Origin: Trinickia caryophylli
GTDB taxonomy: Bacteria; Pseudomonadota; Gammaproteobacteria; Burkholderiales; Burkholderiaceae
Assembly: GCF_034424545.1 (NCBI RefSeq)
Contig: NZ_CP139970.1
Span: 3,162,001-3,226,000 of the forward strand
Reading direction: 5' to 3'
Length of the DNA stretch: 64,000 nt
Part shown: piece by piece, positions 9,638 to 18,372 of the stretch
How positions within the stretch are numbered: position 1 is the stretch's first letter
How the letters are laid out: each line of letters opens with the position of its first letter
Notes under the pieces: generated by a model
What the model was told of the DNA's origin: nothing
Seen by the model: the letters and a program-made list of their open reading frames with translations, nothing else
The model's database searches: none
Position numbers and translations under genes: made by a program

Positions 9638-10573
9638 ATGACTCCCGATCTGCGTCAGCTGCGTTACTTCGTCGCCGTGGCCGAGGAGCGGCATTTCGGG
9701 CGTGCGGCCGAGCGGCTCTCGATGACGCAGCCGCCGCTTTCGCAGGCGATCCGGGCGCTGGAGGACACGCTCGGCGTTGCCCTTTTTGCGCGCACGAAGC
9801 GCACGGTCGAGCTCACGCCGGTGGGTGCCGATCTCCTGCCGGAGGTGCGCAAGCTGCTCGCGGCGGCCGACGGGCTACGCCCGCTCGCACAACGCCTTGC
9901 GCGCGGCGAGGCGGGCTCGCTCGCGCTCGCGTTCGTCTCCACGGCCGACTATGGCCTCCTGCCCGAACTGTTGCGCCGGTTCGCTTCGTATCGTCCCGGC
10001 GTGCAACTCGAGCTTGCCGAAGCCACGAGCGACGTGCAGATCGAGGAACTTGTCGCGGGCCGCATCGACGCCGGGCTCGTCATTGCGCCGTTGCCGCCGC
10101 GCCATGCGGCGACTCTGAGCTACCTGCCCGTCATGCGCGAGCCGCTCGTCGCGGCCCTGCCGGCCGGCGCCGTGCCGCACAAGGGCCGGGGCGCGGTGCG
10201 CGACTGGGAGGACACGCCCGTCTCGCTCGCCGATCTCGCGTCGTTGCCGCTCGTCATCTTCCCGCGGCGGTTGGCGCCGGGCTTTTATGACATCATTACG
10301 GGCTGCTACGGCGCTGCCGGCCTCGCGCCGCGCATCGGGCAGGAAGCGATCCAGATGCAGACGATCGTGAGCCTTGTGTCGGCGGGCATGGGCGTCGCAC
10401 TCGTGCCGCGCTCGCTGCGGAACTTGAGGCGCACGGGCGTCGTCTATCGGCCGCTCGCGCAACGCGCACCGATCGTCGAAACCGGGCTCGTCTGGCGCAC
10501 GGACGACGTCAGCCCCGTGCTGGCGAGCTTCATCGAGATCGTGCGTGCGCAAAAGGCGGCTGAGAAGCCGTAG
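9638..10573 (+). CDS. LysR-family transcriptional regulator
   Basis: A 311-residue LysR regulator. The N-terminal winged helix-turn-helix is clear (residues 1-60: [20 protein letters not shown], then [20 protein letters not shown]), followed by a two-lobed effector domain from about residue 90. The family pattern suggests a tetramer that autoregulates and controls the divergent gene. Here that is ilvD, so a branched-chain amino-acid or oxo-acid effector is possible, but nothing in the sequence identifies the ligand. The ribosome site is weak (CAGAGCG). Confidence 0.85.
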   Translation: MTPDLRQLRYFVAVAEERHFGRAAERLSMTQPPLSQAIRALEDTLGVALFARTKRTVELTPVGADLLPEVRKLLAAADGLRPLAQRLARGEAGSLALAFVSTADYGLLPELLRRFASYRPGVQLELAEATSDVQIEELVAGRIDAGLVIAPLPPRHAATLSYLPVMREPLVAALPAGAVPHKGRGAVRDWEDTPVSLADLASLPLVIFPRRLAPGFYDIITGCYGAAGLAPRIGQEAIQMQTIVSLVSAGMGVALVPRSLRNLRRTGVVYRPLAQRAPIVETGLVWRTDDVSPVLASFIEIVRAQKAAEKP

Positions 10574-10646
10574 CCGACGCCGCGTGCGCGCCGCCCGCGT
10601 GCCCGTCAACCCCGTTCAACGCTTTGAAGCGGAAGAAGCCCACACG

Positions 10647-11546
10647 ATGCTGATTCATCCCAATTTCGACCCCATTGCGATTCACCTGGGCCCGCTGGCC
10701 GTTCGCTGGTACGGCCTCATGTACCTCGTTGCGTTCGTGATGGCGATCGTCGTCGGCCGGCTGCGCCTGCGCCTGCCGCACGTCGCCGCGCAAGGCTGGA
10801 CGACGAAAGATATCGACGACATGCTGTTTTACGGTGTGCTCGGCACGATTCTCGGCGGACGTCTCGGCTATGTCCTCTTTTACAAGGCCGACTATTACTT
10901 CATGCACCCGCTCGACGTATTCAAGGTCTGGCAGGGCGGCATGTCGTTTCACGGTGGCTTTCTGGGCGTGACGCTGGCCATGATGCTCTTCGCCTATCAG
11001 CGCAAGCGCAGTTGGATGCAGGTGACCGATTTCGTCGCGCCTATGGTGCCGACCGGTCTGGCCGCGGGCCGCCTCGGCAACTTCATCAACGGCGAACTCT
11101 GGGGCCGCGTGACCGATCCGGCCGCGCCTTGGGCGATGTTGTTCCAGAATGCATCTGAGGACGACGCGCGTTGGCTCGTCGCGCATCGCGAGCTTGCGGC
11201 GAAGTGGCATCTGGACGGCATCTTCGCGCAGTACCACATGCTGCCGCGACACCCGTCGCAACTGTATGAGATTGCGTTGGAAGGCATCGCGCTTTTCGTC
11301 GTGCTCTGGTTCTTCTCGCGCAAGCCGCGGCCGGTGGGGGCCGCATCGGCCGTTTTCCTGATCGGCTACGGGCTCGCGCGTTTCACCGTGGAGTTCGCGC
11401 GCGAACCCGACGATTTCCTCGGGCTGCTGGCGCTCGGCCTGTCGATGGGGCAGTGGCTCTCGCTGCCGATGATCGTCGCGGGCGTGCTGCTGCTCGCCTG
11501 GTCCTACCGGCGTGCCCGCAACGCGCCCACGGCGCTGGCGCGCTAG
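10647..11546 (+). CDS. lgt: Prolipoprotein diacylglyceryl transferase
   Basis: A 299-residue inner-membrane enzyme that transfers diacylglyceryl from phosphatidylglycerol to the lipobox cysteine, the first step of lipoprotein maturation. It has about seven membrane segments. Family motifs include [23 protein letters not shown] and the Lgt signature [14 protein letters not shown]. The ATG at 10647 ([15 protein letters not shown]) is the family start; the open frame continues 34 codons upstream without homology. Its substrates in this window would include the OmpA-type lipoprotein (35.5 kb) and the SodC-like lipoprotein (37.7 kb). Its stop codon overlaps that of the convergent DUF541 gene. Confidence 0.95.
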   Translation: MLIHPNFDPIAIHLGPLAVRWYGLMYLVAFVMAIVVGRLRLRLPHVAAQGWTTKDIDDMLFYGVLGTILGGRLGYVLFYKADYYFMHPLDVFKVWQGGMSFHGGFLGVTLAMMLFAYQRKRSWMQVTDFVAPMVPTGLAAGRLGNFINGELWGRVTDPAAPWAMLFQNASEDDARWLVAHRELAAKWHLDGIFAQYHMLPRHPSQLYEIALEGIALFVVLWFFSRKPRPVGAASAVFLIGYGLARFTVEFAREPDDFLGLLALGLSMGQWLSLPMIVAGVLLLAWSYRRARNAPTALAR

Positions 11547-12256
11547 CGCGTCATCTGCACCGCGCCCGATACGCTGACGGCCACGCGCGTCTTGCCGCCT
11601 TCGATCGGCAGCGGCGCGGCCGGTGCGCTTTCAGTGGCCATCGCGCGCATGGCGTAGAGCGGCCGCGGCGGCGTTTCGCGCCCGACGTTCACGCTGCGCA
11701 CGACATAACCCGTGTAGCCGAACGCGCGGGCCGCCGACTCGGCCTGCTTGCGAAACGAAGCGATCGCCTCGCCGGTGAGCTTTTCGGCTGCGTTGCGCTG
11801 TGCTTCAGGCGAGAGCGAGAACGAAACGTTCGCGACTTGCATCGTCGCGTTCAATTGCGCCGCGAGCTGTGACGCGGCTGCGAAATTACGCGATTCGAGC
11901 ACGACCTCGGTGCGCCCGCGCCATCCTGAAATGCGGCCGTCACGATCCGTCGACGGATAGATAGAGAACGTGCCCGTATGTGCGCTGACGTCCGATGCCG
12001 ACTTGGCGGCCTTCAGCGCGGCAGCCGTGCGTTGATTGAGCGCATCGGTGAGCGAGGCTGCGTCCTTCGCCTGCTGCTCGTAAAAGAGGGTGATGTCGAC
12101 GACATCCGTCGCGACGTCGTCGCTGGCTTGCGCGGAAAGCGAAAGCACGCCGGAGGGCGCGGTTTCGCTCGATACGGCCGGCTCGGCGAACGCGCTCATC
12201 GACGCCAGGGCGGCGGCGGTGGCAAGCGTGAAGACGGCAGCGGTGGTTTTTCTCAT
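11543..12256 (-). CDS. SIMPL / DUF541 domain periplasmic protein
   Basis: A 237-residue secreted protein. The N-terminus [16 protein letters not shown] ending [11 protein letters not shown] is a clear signal peptide. The rest is the DUF541 (SIMPL) fold: alternating strands, a central helix region rich in Ala and Gln, and the conserved end [13 protein letters not shown]. Members of this family are periplasmic or outer-membrane associated and have been linked to stress resistance, but no biochemical activity is established. The EVE-domain gene lies 44 bp upstream on the same strand, so the two may be co-transcribed. Its stop codon overlaps the lgt stop codon tail to tail. Confidence 0.82.
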   Translation of the reverse strand: MRKTTAAVFTLATAAALASMSAFAEPAVSSETAPSGVLSLSAQASDDVATDVVDITLFYEQQAKDAASLTDALNQRTAAALKAAKSASDVSAHTGTFSIYPSTDRDGRISGWRGRTEVVLESRNFAAASQLAAQLNATMQVANVSFSLSPEAQRNAAEKLTGEAIASFRKQAESAARAFGYTGYVVRSVNVGRETPPRPLYAMRAMATESAPAAPLPIEGGKTRVAVSVSGAVQMTR

Positions 12257-12300
12257 CTCAGGTTCCTTGTTGTTGAGAAAACGGTCGGCGGGCACGCGGC

Positions 12301-12759
12301 TCAGGCGAGCCGCTCGGTAATGAAGCGCCACTCGGCCTCGGTCACCGGCGTGATCGAAAGCCGGTTGCCCTTGGCGAGCACGCGCATGTCGGCAAGCTCA
12401 GGGTGGGCGCGCAATTCCGCAAGCGGGATCAACGGCGTTTTCTTGACGAAGCGCACGTCCACCAGCATCCAGCGCGGTGTCTCGCGCGTCGATTTCGGGT
12501 CGTAGTACGGACTCTTCGGCTCGAACTGCGTCGGATCGGGGTAGGGCTGCGAGACGACCTCGGCGAGCCCGGCGATGCCGGGCTCCGGGCAGCTCGAATG
12601 ATAGAAGAGCACGCCGTCGCCAAGCTGCATCGTGTCACGCATGAAATTGCGCGCCTGATAGTTGCGCACGCCGGTCCACGGCAGCGTGCTGGAGGGAGCG
12701 TGGGCGAGGTCGTCGATGCTCGCTTCGTCCGGTTCGGACTTCATCAGCCAATAGCGCAT
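12301..12759 (-). CDS. EVE domain-containing protein
   Basis: A 152-residue single-domain EVE protein (related to YTH and PUA folds). It begins MRYWLMKSEPDEASIDDL and contains GVRNYQARNFMRD and VLFYHSS, the aromatic-lined pocket region of the family. EVE domains are thought to bind modified bases in DNA or RNA; stand-alone copies in proteobacteria have no agreed role. The open frame continues upstream, but homology begins at this ATG. It lies downstream of the 6S RNA gene on the same strand, separated by a strong terminator, and has its own CATAAT -10-like box at 12827-12832. Confidence 0.85.
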   Translation of the reverse strand: MRYWLMKSEPDEASIDDLAHAPSSTLPWTGVRNYQARNFMRDTMQLGDGVLFYHSSCPEPGIAGLAEVVSQPYPDPTQFEPKSPYYDPKSTRETPRWMLVDVRFVKKTPLIPLAELRAHPELADMRVLAKGNRLSITPVTEAEWRFITERLA

Positions 12760-12848
12760 GGGCGATTCGAATGGCGCGAAACAGTTCGAAAGGAACACGC
12801 CCGCTGGGCGGCGTGCATTTGGAGCGATTATGCCGTGCCCCAAATGAA

Positions 12849-12875
12849 AACGGCATCGGATTGACCGATGCCGTT
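12849..12875 (-). terminator. Rho-independent terminator of 6S RNA
   Basis: A perfect 11-bp stem (AACGGCATCGG / CCGATGCCGTT) with a 5-nt loop is followed on the minus strand by further T residues. It lies 9 nt after the closing stem of 6S RNA. Confidence 0.85.
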
Positions 12876-12883
12876 GAATAAAG

Positions 12884-13060
12884 TCCCCGCCTTGGCCGCT
12901 AGGCCGGCATCCTGAACCGGAGGTTCAGAATTGGTCGCAGTTAGCCGCACTTCGGGTACATCAGACTGAGTGACGCGCACACCCGTGCTGCAAATTTCCG
13001 CAACCGTGCACATGGCATTGGTTCAAGGAATCTATGACCTTGGCGAACCAGGCAGGGAAG
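12884..13060 (-). ncRNA. ssrS: 6S RNA
   Basis: About 177 nt. On the minus strand the ends TCCCTGCCT (13058-13050) and AGGCGGGGA (12892-12884) pair over 9 bp as the closing stem. Inside, the 3' half reads CTAACTGCGACC, then TTCTGAACCTCCGGTTCAGG, matching the conserved ACTGCGAC and GAACC / GGTTC stem of known 6S RNAs. The gene sits directly downstream of zapA, as in E. coli and most gamma- and beta-proteobacteria. 6S RNA mimics an open promoter and sequesters the sigma-70 RNA polymerase holoenzyme in stationary phase. The exact ends are estimates. Confidence 0.88.
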
Positions 13061-13090
13061 CCGTAAAACCTGTGTGAATCTCATATTGCC

Positions 13091-13096
13091 AGTCAA
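13091..13096 (-). promoter_or_regulatory. Possible -35 box for 6S RNA
   Basis: TTGACT lies about 30 nt upstream of the predicted 6S RNA start, at the right distance for a -35 element. The facing -10 position (near 13070) has no good match, so transcription from zapA followed by processing is also possible. Confidence 0.35.
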
Positions 13097-13183
13097 CGGG
13101 CAGTTTGGCTACCCACTGACCACTACTCGCGGTATCGGCATCGATGTCAACCTGCGGACGTCAACCGATGCAAACCGACACCT

Positions 13184-13498
13184 TTACCGTGCCTCGCCTT
13201 GCTCGAGCACGGCATCGAGCTGTTCGTTCATTTGCTGCATTGTACGCCGGATTTCCTCCGCGGGAAACGCTTCGCCATGGCGCACGCTTTCCTGCAGCCG
13301 GACCAGTTCCGATGCGAGCGAGAGCGCCGCCATCACGGCGATGCGATCGGTGCCGCGAATGTTGCTGTGGGCCCGAACCTTGGCCATCTCGGCATCAACT
13401 CGCGCAACGGCTTCGAGCAGGGCGGCCTCGGTTTCGGCCGAGCATGCGAGGCGGTACGTCTGGCCGAGAATCGAGGCTTCGATCTGTCTGGTCGTCAT
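13184..13498 (-). CDS. zapA: Cell division protein ZapA
   Basis: A 104-residue ZapA: N-terminal beta-rich head (RQIEASILGQTYRLACSAE) and C-terminal coiled-coil helix (SLASELVRLQESV to MNEQLDAVLEQGEAR). ZapA tetramers bundle FtsZ protofilaments at the division site. Its ATG overlaps the stop of the upstream coiled-coil gene by 4 bp, so the two are co-translated. 6S RNA follows downstream, the classical zapA-ssrS order. Confidence 0.92.
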   Translation of the reverse strand: MTTRQIEASILGQTYRLACSAETEAALLEAVARVDAEMAKVRAHSNIRGTDRIAVMAALSLASELVRLQESVRHGEAFPAEEIRRTMQQMNEQLDAVLEQGEAR

Positions 13499-13854
13499 GC
13501 GTTTTCTCCGTGCTGAGCCGCTGCGCCGTTGGGCGCCGCCGCGTTCTCGCCGGACGGTGCGAGCAGATCGAGCTGGTTGTCGGCGTCGTACGCGCCCTTG
13601 CCGCGCGGCAGTTTTTCGAGAATCGCGTTGAGGCGGACCTGTGCATCGTCGATCTTCGCGAGCAACGTATCCCGTTCGACCTGCAGCGCGTTGCGTTCAT
13701 CGCGCAAGAGCGCAAGCTCCGCGCGGGCGGTGTCGTTTTCCGCCCGCAGCTGGGCGAGTTGCTCTTCGAGCGCGTGACGGGCCTGCTGCTGGCGTTCGTT
13801 GATCGCGATCAGCCGGCCGATGTTCTGTGACAAAGTTTCGAGTTCGTTGAGCAT
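13495..13854 (-). CDS. ZapB-like coiled-coil protein
   Basis: A 119-residue protein. Residues 1-80 are an almost continuous coiled coil (LSQNIGRLIAINERQQQARH, then heptads of Leu and Ala). The C-terminal 35 residues are Ala, Asn and Gly rich and probably disordered. Gene order (directly before zapA, 4-bp overlap) and shape suggest the small coiled-coil division protein often annotated ZapB or TIGR02449 in this position. Coiled coils give weak homology signals, so the name is inferred from context. A TAAAAT box at 13881-13886 is a likely -10 element, 27 bp before the ATG. Confidence 0.7.
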   Translation of the reverse strand: MLNELETLSQNIGRLIAINERQQQARHALEEQLAQLRAENDTARAELALLRDERNALQVERDTLLAKIDDAQVRLNAILEKLPRGKGAYDADNQLDLLAPSGENAAAPNGAAAQHGENA

Positions 13855-13880
13855 CTGCTGCGTCCTCTAAAGACCTGCGC

Positions 13881-13886
13881 ATTTTA
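13881..13886 (-). promoter_or_regulatory. Probable -10 box of the zapB-like / zapA operon
   Basis: The minus strand reads GCGCTAAAATGCGC. TAAAAT matches five of six consensus positions. The same GCTAAAAT context precedes metG and argH in this window. The -35 position (TCGGAC) is weak. Confidence 0.45.
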
Positions 13887-13914
13887 GCGCGGAATACCGA
13901 TGTGTCCGACCTCT

Positions 13915-13929
13915 GTCTCGTATCGAGAC
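13915..13929. promoter_or_regulatory. Perfect inverted repeat GTCTCG-TAT-CGAGAC
   Basis: A 6-bp perfect inverted repeat around a 3-bp centre lies 29 bp upstream of the zapB -10 box, in the 244-bp gap shared with btuB. It could be an operator or a small hairpin; no regulator is identified. Confidence 0.4.
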
Positions 13930-14098
13930 GTAACAGGGCGGTTTCGGCGCGAAAATAGGCACACGTCCCCCGTATTTTTGCAAACGATGCACGAGGCGCG
14001 CCAACGCGGCAGCCGCCAAATGCCAGTGCTTTTTGCCGATGGCGCGCGAAGCCGGTCATTCTTGACGCCCACACCCCCCGCTCCTACACTTGCGGCAC

Positions 14099-14300
14099 TT
14101 TGGTGCTCGCGCGCTCGCCCTGATGCGCGCGGTTAAACGGGAAACAGGGAGCGAAGTCCGCCCGGACCAGCCAACCTGTGCTGCCCCCGCAACGGTAAGC
14201 GACATGCCGCGCTGCAATGCGCGGCGACTCCATTCAGTGCCACTGCGCCGCGAGGCGCGGGAAGGCGGATGCGAGCGGTCGCCAGCCCGGATACCGGCCA
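14099..14300 (+). promoter_or_regulatory. Cobalamin (AdoCbl) riboswitch
   Basis: The conserved elements of the B12 riboswitch appear in order: GGTGCTCGC near the 5' end, GGTTAAACGGGAAACAGG, the core CTGCCCCCGCAACGGTAAG (14181-14199), GTGCCACTG, GGGAAGGCG, and the B12 box GCCAGCCCGGATACCGGCC (14281-14299). It lies 107 nt before btuB and points into the btuB-btuC-btuD-cobTSC run, so coenzyme B12 should turn this operon down. Exact ends are estimated. Confidence 0.95.
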
Positions 14301-14312
14301 GAGCGGGGGCGT

Positions 14313-14336
14313 GCCGCCTTCGGCGGCCGAGCCGCC
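14313..14336 (+). promoter_or_regulatory. Candidate riboswitch expression platform with two exclusive hairpins
   Basis: Immediately after the aptamer, GCCGCC (14313-14318), GGCGGC (14322-14327) and GCCGCC (14331-14336) are spaced by 3-nt loops. The middle segment can pair with either flank but not both. This is a natural shape for a switch, although no U-tract or ribosome site is directly involved. Confidence 0.4.
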
Positions 14337-14406
14337 GCCAGCGCTGCGCCCGTGCCGATGCGGCTCGCGGGGAGCGGGCGGCATTCCGATCCCACAGGAA
14401 AACAAG

Positions 14407-16374
14407 ATGATTCCCATGCCCTTCGCAAGGGTAGCCTTCGTCGCGCTCGCCGGCCTGCCGCTCGTTGCGCGTGCCCAGTCGGCGCTCGACTCCACGATGC
14501 CCACGCCTCGTCCCGTCTCGACAGACTCCGCGCCCGCCGCCTCACCGAGCGCGTCCGCTTCATCGGCCGTCGCCGCCACGTCCGCTGGCGAGACGGGGAA
14601 CCCGCGCGCCGGCAAGCTCGCCCCGATCGTCGTGACGGCGCAGCGCTCGCCGCAGGCGCTGGCCGACGCGGTCCCGCAAACGACGCGCTTGAGCCGCGAG
14701 GATATCGACGATTCGGGCGCGACCGATCTCGCGGGCGTGCTCGCGCTTGCGCCCGGCGTGCAGATCGTCCGCAACGGCGGGCCCGGCGCGAATGCGGTTG
14801 CGCTGCTGCGCGGCGGCTCGGCCACCCAATCGCTTGTGCTCGTCGACGGCGTGCGTGTCGATTCGGTAAGCCTCGGACAAGCGCAGCTCGCACAGATTCC
14901 CGCCTCGCAGATCGATCATGTCGAAGTCGTCAACGGCGACGTATCGGCGCTCTACGGCTCGGGCGCGATGGGCGGCGTCGTGCAGGTATTCACGAAAGCG
15001 GGCGGCGACCATCCGCCGCGCTTTCATTTTTCGGCGGGCTATGGCAGTTACGGTACGCAAACGCAGCAAGCCGGCGTGGACGGCGCGCTCGACAAGGCGG
15101 GCAAGACGACGTTCAGCTTCGAGGTCGCGCGTTTGAAAAGCAATGGCTTTTCGTCGATCGATCCGCGGCTGGCTCCCAATGCGAATCCGAATGCGAACGG
15201 GTACCTGAACGAAAGCGTATCGGCCGCGCTGCGTCACAGATTCAATGACCGATGGGACGCCGGGGTGCGCTACTTCCAGTCGAACGGCAATGCGAGCTTC
15301 GACGACGCGTACGGGGTGCCGACCGACATCAACAACCTCTACAGCAAGGTAAGGCAGGCGTCGGTCTTCGCTAACGGCAAGCTCACCGATTGGTGGACGA
15401 CGCATGTCACGCTCGCCGAAGGAGACGATCGCAGCATCCAGAAGAAGAACGGCGTCTACGACAATCGGTTCGATACCACCAATCGGCAATACACGTGGCA
15501 AAACGATTTTGCGCTGGCCGCAGGGCAAACCGCCCAGCTCGGCTACGAGCGACTCGATCAGCGCCTCGACTCGGACATCTTTTCGGCGCCGGCACGTCAT
15601 GTGGACTCGGTCTTTGCCGGCTATACGGCGCGCTTCGGCGCAAGCCAGATTCAAGCCAACGTGCGGCGCGACCGCTACTCGGACTTCGGCAGCGCGAATA
15701 CCTACTATCTGGGTTACGGCTACGACTTCACCGAGCACTGGAAGGCGATAGCGAGCTACTCGAGCGGGTTTCGCGCACCGAGCTTCGACGACCTCTACTA
15801 TCCGGGCAGCGGCAACACATCGATCAGGCCCGAGCGCAGTCATTCGATCGAGGCGGCGTTGCAGTATGCGTCCGATTCGCTCGGCGTCGTGCGCCTGTCC
15901 GTCTTCCAGACGCGCTATACGGATCTCATCGACTATGTCTCTACCCAAGGCGGCCTTTACTATCTCGCCGAGAATGTCGGCCGCGCCAAGGTGCAGGGCG
16001 TCGAAGGCGCATGGAGCGGCCGGATCGGCGCCACGCGTGTGCGCACGTCGTTCACGGTGCAAAATCCTGTCGACGAAACGTCCGGCAAGGACCTCAACCG
16101 CCGGGCAAGGCACTTCGCCACGCTGTCCGCGAACCGCGATCTCGGTGCGTGGCGCATCGGCGGACAGTGGCGCGTCTCCGGCGTGCGGCAAGACAGCGGC
16201 AGACCGCTCGGCGGTTACGGCGTGGTCGACTTGTCGGCGCGCTACCGCATCACGAAAGCTTGGTACGTGTCCGCGCAAATCGAGAATCTTTTCGACAAGC
16301 CCTATGAATTCGCCTATTCCTACAACACACCGAGACGCAGCGCATTCGTCACACTCGGTTGGCAACAGCAGTGA
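14407..16374 (+). CDS. btuB: TonB-dependent cobalamin receptor
   Basis: A 655-residue outer-membrane receptor. After a signal peptide ending PLVARAQSA it has a linker, a TonB box-like APIVVTAQRSPQ, the plug domain (SREDIDDSGATDLAGVLALA to FTKAGG) and a 22-strand barrel that ends in an aromatic (SAFVTLGWQQQ). The upstream B12 riboswitch and downstream BtuCD, CobT and CobS genes make cobalamin the substrate. The start at 14407 follows an ACAGGAAAA ribosome site; an ATG three codons on is possible. Uptake also needs TonB-ExbBD, which is not in the window. Confidence 0.93.
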   Translation: MIPMPFARVAFVALAGLPLVARAQSALDSTMPTPRPVSTDSAPAASPSASASSAVAATSAGETGNPRAGKLAPIVVTAQRSPQALADAVPQTTRLSREDIDDSGATDLAGVLALAPGVQIVRNGGPGANAVALLRGGSATQSLVLVDGVRVDSVSLGQAQLAQIPASQIDHVEVVNGDVSALYGSGAMGGVVQVFTKAGGDHPPRFHFSAGYGSYGTQTQQAGVDGALDKAGKTTFSFEVARLKSNGFSSIDPRLAPNANPNANGYLNESVSAALRHRFNDRWDAGVRYFQSNGNASFDDAYGVPTDINNLYSKVRQASVFANGKLTDWWTTHVTLAEGDDRSIQKKNGVYDNRFDTTNRQYTWQNDFALAAGQTAQLGYERLDQRLDSDIFSAPARHVDSVFAGYTARFGASQIQANVRRDRYSDFGSANTYYLGYGYDFTEHWKAIASYSSGFRAPSFDDLYYPGSGNTSIRPERSHSIEAALQYASDSLGVVRLSVFQTRYTDLIDYVSTQGGLYYLAENVGRAKVQGVEGAWSGRIGATRVRTSFTVQNPVDETSGKDLNRRARHFATLSANRDLGAWRIGGQWRVSGVRQDSGRPLGGYGVVDLSARYRITKAWYVSAQIENLFDKPYEFAYSYNTPRRSAFVTLGWQQQ

Positions 16375-16428
16375 CGCCGCGCGCGGCCAGAGCCAGAGCG
16401 GGCGCCATGTTCCGCTGAGCCACGCGCG

Positions 16429-17457
16429 ATGAATCGGCCCGTCTCGCACGCGCATGCACCGATGTCGGCTCGCCGCGCCGCGCTGATCTGGCTCGTGCTG
16501 GCAGCGGCGGCGTTCACCGTATTCGCTGCGGCGCTCGCGCTCGGCAGCGTCCGCGTTTCGCCAGCGCAGGCGTTGGCCGCGCTCGTCCATGCGGGGCCGG
16601 CCGACGCGAGCGCCGAAATCGTGCGGGCGCTGCGCCTGCCGCGCGCGCTTGCCGGCTTTGCCTGCGGCGGCCTGCTCGCCCTGGCCGGGGCGCTGCTGCA
16701 GGTACTGCTGCGCAATCCGCTGGCGGAGCCTTATGTGCTCGGCGTCTCGGGGGGCGCCGCCGCGTTTGCCGTACTCGCGCTGATGGCCGGCTCGGCCTGG
16801 TGGTTCGTCGATGCCGCGTCGTTCGCCGGCGCGCTGCTTTCGATCGGCTTGCTGTTCGGCCTCGCGCGCCGCGAACTCGGCCGCGGCGAATCCGCCGAAG
16901 CGTCGCCGCGGCTTCTGCTTACAGGCGTGGTGATCGCGACGGGGTGGGGCGCGGTCATCACGCTGCTGCTGTCGATCGCGCCCGACGACCGCCTGCGCGG
17001 CATCCTGTTCTGGCTGACCGGCGACCTGAGCGGCGTCGCCCGGCCCTGGACCGCACTCGTTGCGCTCGGCGCCGCAATGGCGCTCGCCGTGCCGGTCGCG
17101 CCGCAACTGAACGTGCTCATGCGCGGCGAACCGTTCGCGCTCGCGCTCGGCGTGCCCACGGGCCGCCTGCGCCTTCGCATCTATCTCGTGGCATCGCTCG
17201 CGGCAGCGGCGGCCGTGACGACCGCCGGCACGATCGGGTTCGTCGGCCTCGTCGTGCCGCATGCCGTGCGGCTCGCGTGGGGCAGCGATCAGCGCATGCT
17301 GCTGCCTGCCAGCGCACTGGCGGGCGGCGTGACCGTCATGGTTTCCGATCTGGTCGCGCGCACCGTCGTCGCACCCACGCAGTTGCCCGTCGGCGCGATC
17401 ACGGCGGTCATCGGGGTGCCCGTGTTTCTCTGGATGCTGCTGCAAAGGCCCCGATGA
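16429..17457 (+). CDS. btuC: Cobalamin ABC transporter permease (FecCD family)
   Basis: A 342-residue FecCD/BtuC-type permease with about ten membrane segments. Family landmarks are seen: RALRLPRALAGFACGGLLAL, GAL and LLRNPLAEPYVLGVSGGAA, then the C-terminal GTIGFVGLVVPHAVRL. It forms the membrane channel of BtuC2D2, fed by periplasmic BtuF (20.8 kb, opposite strand). The last 4 bp overlap the start of btuD (ATGA), which indicates translational coupling. Context separates it from siderophore permeases of the same family. Confidence 0.92.
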   Translation: MNRPVSHAHAPMSARRAALIWLVLAAAAFTVFAAALALGSVRVSPAQALAALVHAGPADASAEIVRALRLPRALAGFACGGLLALAGALLQVLLRNPLAEPYVLGVSGGAAAFAVLALMAGSAWWFVDAASFAGALLSIGLLFGLARRELGRGESAEASPRLLLTGVVIATGWGAVITLLLSIAPDDRLRGILFWLTGDLSGVARPWTALVALGAAMALAVPVAPQLNVLMRGEPFALALGVPTGRLRLRIYLVASLAAAAAVTTAGTIGFVGLVVPHAVRLAWGSDQRMLLPASALAGGVTVMVSDLVARTVVAPTQLPVGAITAVIGVPVFLWMLLQRPR

Positions 17458-18284
17458 CTGACCGACACACAGGGCACGCGCATTCGCTCGCCACGCGCGG
17501 TTTGAAGCTCGCGGGCGGCGGGCGCACGCTGCTCGAGCATTGTTCGCAGACGTTCGGGCCCGGGGAGATCTGGTGCATCGCGGGGCCCAACGGCGCGGGC
17601 AAGACCACGCTCATTTCGACGCTCGCCGGGTTGTTGAGCCCCGCCGCCGGGGCCGTGGAACTCGACGGCGTGCCGATCGGCGAGTGGCCGCGGCCCGCAC
17701 TCGCGCGGCGCCGCGCATTGATGCCGCAAAGCACGCACGACGTCTTCAGCGCGAGTGTGCTCGACGTCGTGCTGCTCAACCGCTTTCCCCACCTCGCGGG
17801 CTGGGGCTGGGAGGCGGCCACGGACCGCGAAGCGGCGCGCGCGGCGCTCGATGCCCTCGCGCTCGGCCCGCTTGCAGCGCGGGACGTCATGTCGCTGTCG
17901 GGCGGCGAGCGGCAGCGCGTCGCGCTAGCCGCCGCGCTTTGCCAGGACGCGCCATTGCTGCTGCTCGACGAACCGCTCGCCCATTTGGATCTCCATCATC
18001 AGATCGATTGTCTGACCGTGCTTGCGCGCTGGGTCGAGCAAGGGCCGCGCACGATCGTGTTTTCGTGCCACGATCTCAATCTGGCCCGCCGCTTTGCGAC
18101 GCATGCATTGCTGATGGACGGCGAAGGCGACGCGCACGCGGGCACCGCGCGCGATATCCTGGCGCCTGGGCTCGCGAGCCGCGTGTTCGGGTTTCCCCTC
18201 GTGCTCGTCGAACAGGACGGCTACGAGGCGCTCGTACCGGCGCTCCGGACGCCGCGACGCAACGGCGGCGGCGTTGCCGGATAG
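17454..18284 (+). CDS. btuD: Cobalamin ABC transporter ATPase
   Basis: A 276-residue ATPase. Walker A GPNGAGKTTL is near residue 43, the ABC signature is LSGGERQRVALA, and Walker B is LLLLDEPLAHLDL, followed by the switch histidine in VFSCHDLNLA. It overlaps btuC by ATGA. The C-terminal 40 residues, after the nucleotide-binding core, end in a basic tail. It powers vitamin B12 import through BtuC. The open frame continues upstream, but the domain starts here. Confidence 0.92.
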   Translation: MTDRHTGHAHSLATRGLKLAGGGRTLLEHCSQTFGPGEIWCIAGPNGAGKTTLISTLAGLLSPAAGAVELDGVPIGEWPRPALARRRALMPQSTHDVFSASVLDVVLLNRFPHLAGWGWEAATDREAARAALDALALGPLAARDVMSLSGGERQRVALAAALCQDAPLLLLDEPLAHLDLHHQIDCLTVLARWVEQGPRTIVFSCHDLNLARRFATHALLMDGEGDAHAGTARDILAPGLASRVFGFPLVLVEQDGYEALVPALRTPRRNGGGVAG

Positions 18285-18318
18285 AGGCAAGTCGGACGAT
18301 GCGAGTATCGTGTTGCCT
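18285..18318 (+). other. Two-part hairpin between btuD and cobT
   Basis: AGGCAA (18285-18290) pairs with TTGCCT (18313-18318), and inside it ACGAT pairs with ATCGT. A short TT run follows. It may attenuate transcription between the transport and synthesis genes, but the T-tract is too short for a confident terminator. Confidence 0.35.
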
Positions 18319-18372
18319 TTGGCGCGGCGGCCGCGATGTTTCGAGGCCGCTGTCCGTTTCATTTGAACGCTT

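Noticed and set aside
12828..13013. 61-codon frame inside the 6S RNA region
   Set aside because: It lies over the RNA structure and terminator, has no ribosome site and no homology.
14560..17445. Long open frame of 961 codons on the minus strand opposite btuB and btuC
   Set aside because: It is a high-G+C antisense shadow: its residues are dominated by Arg, Ala, Gly, Glu and His with no domain, and both genes on the plus strand are clear.
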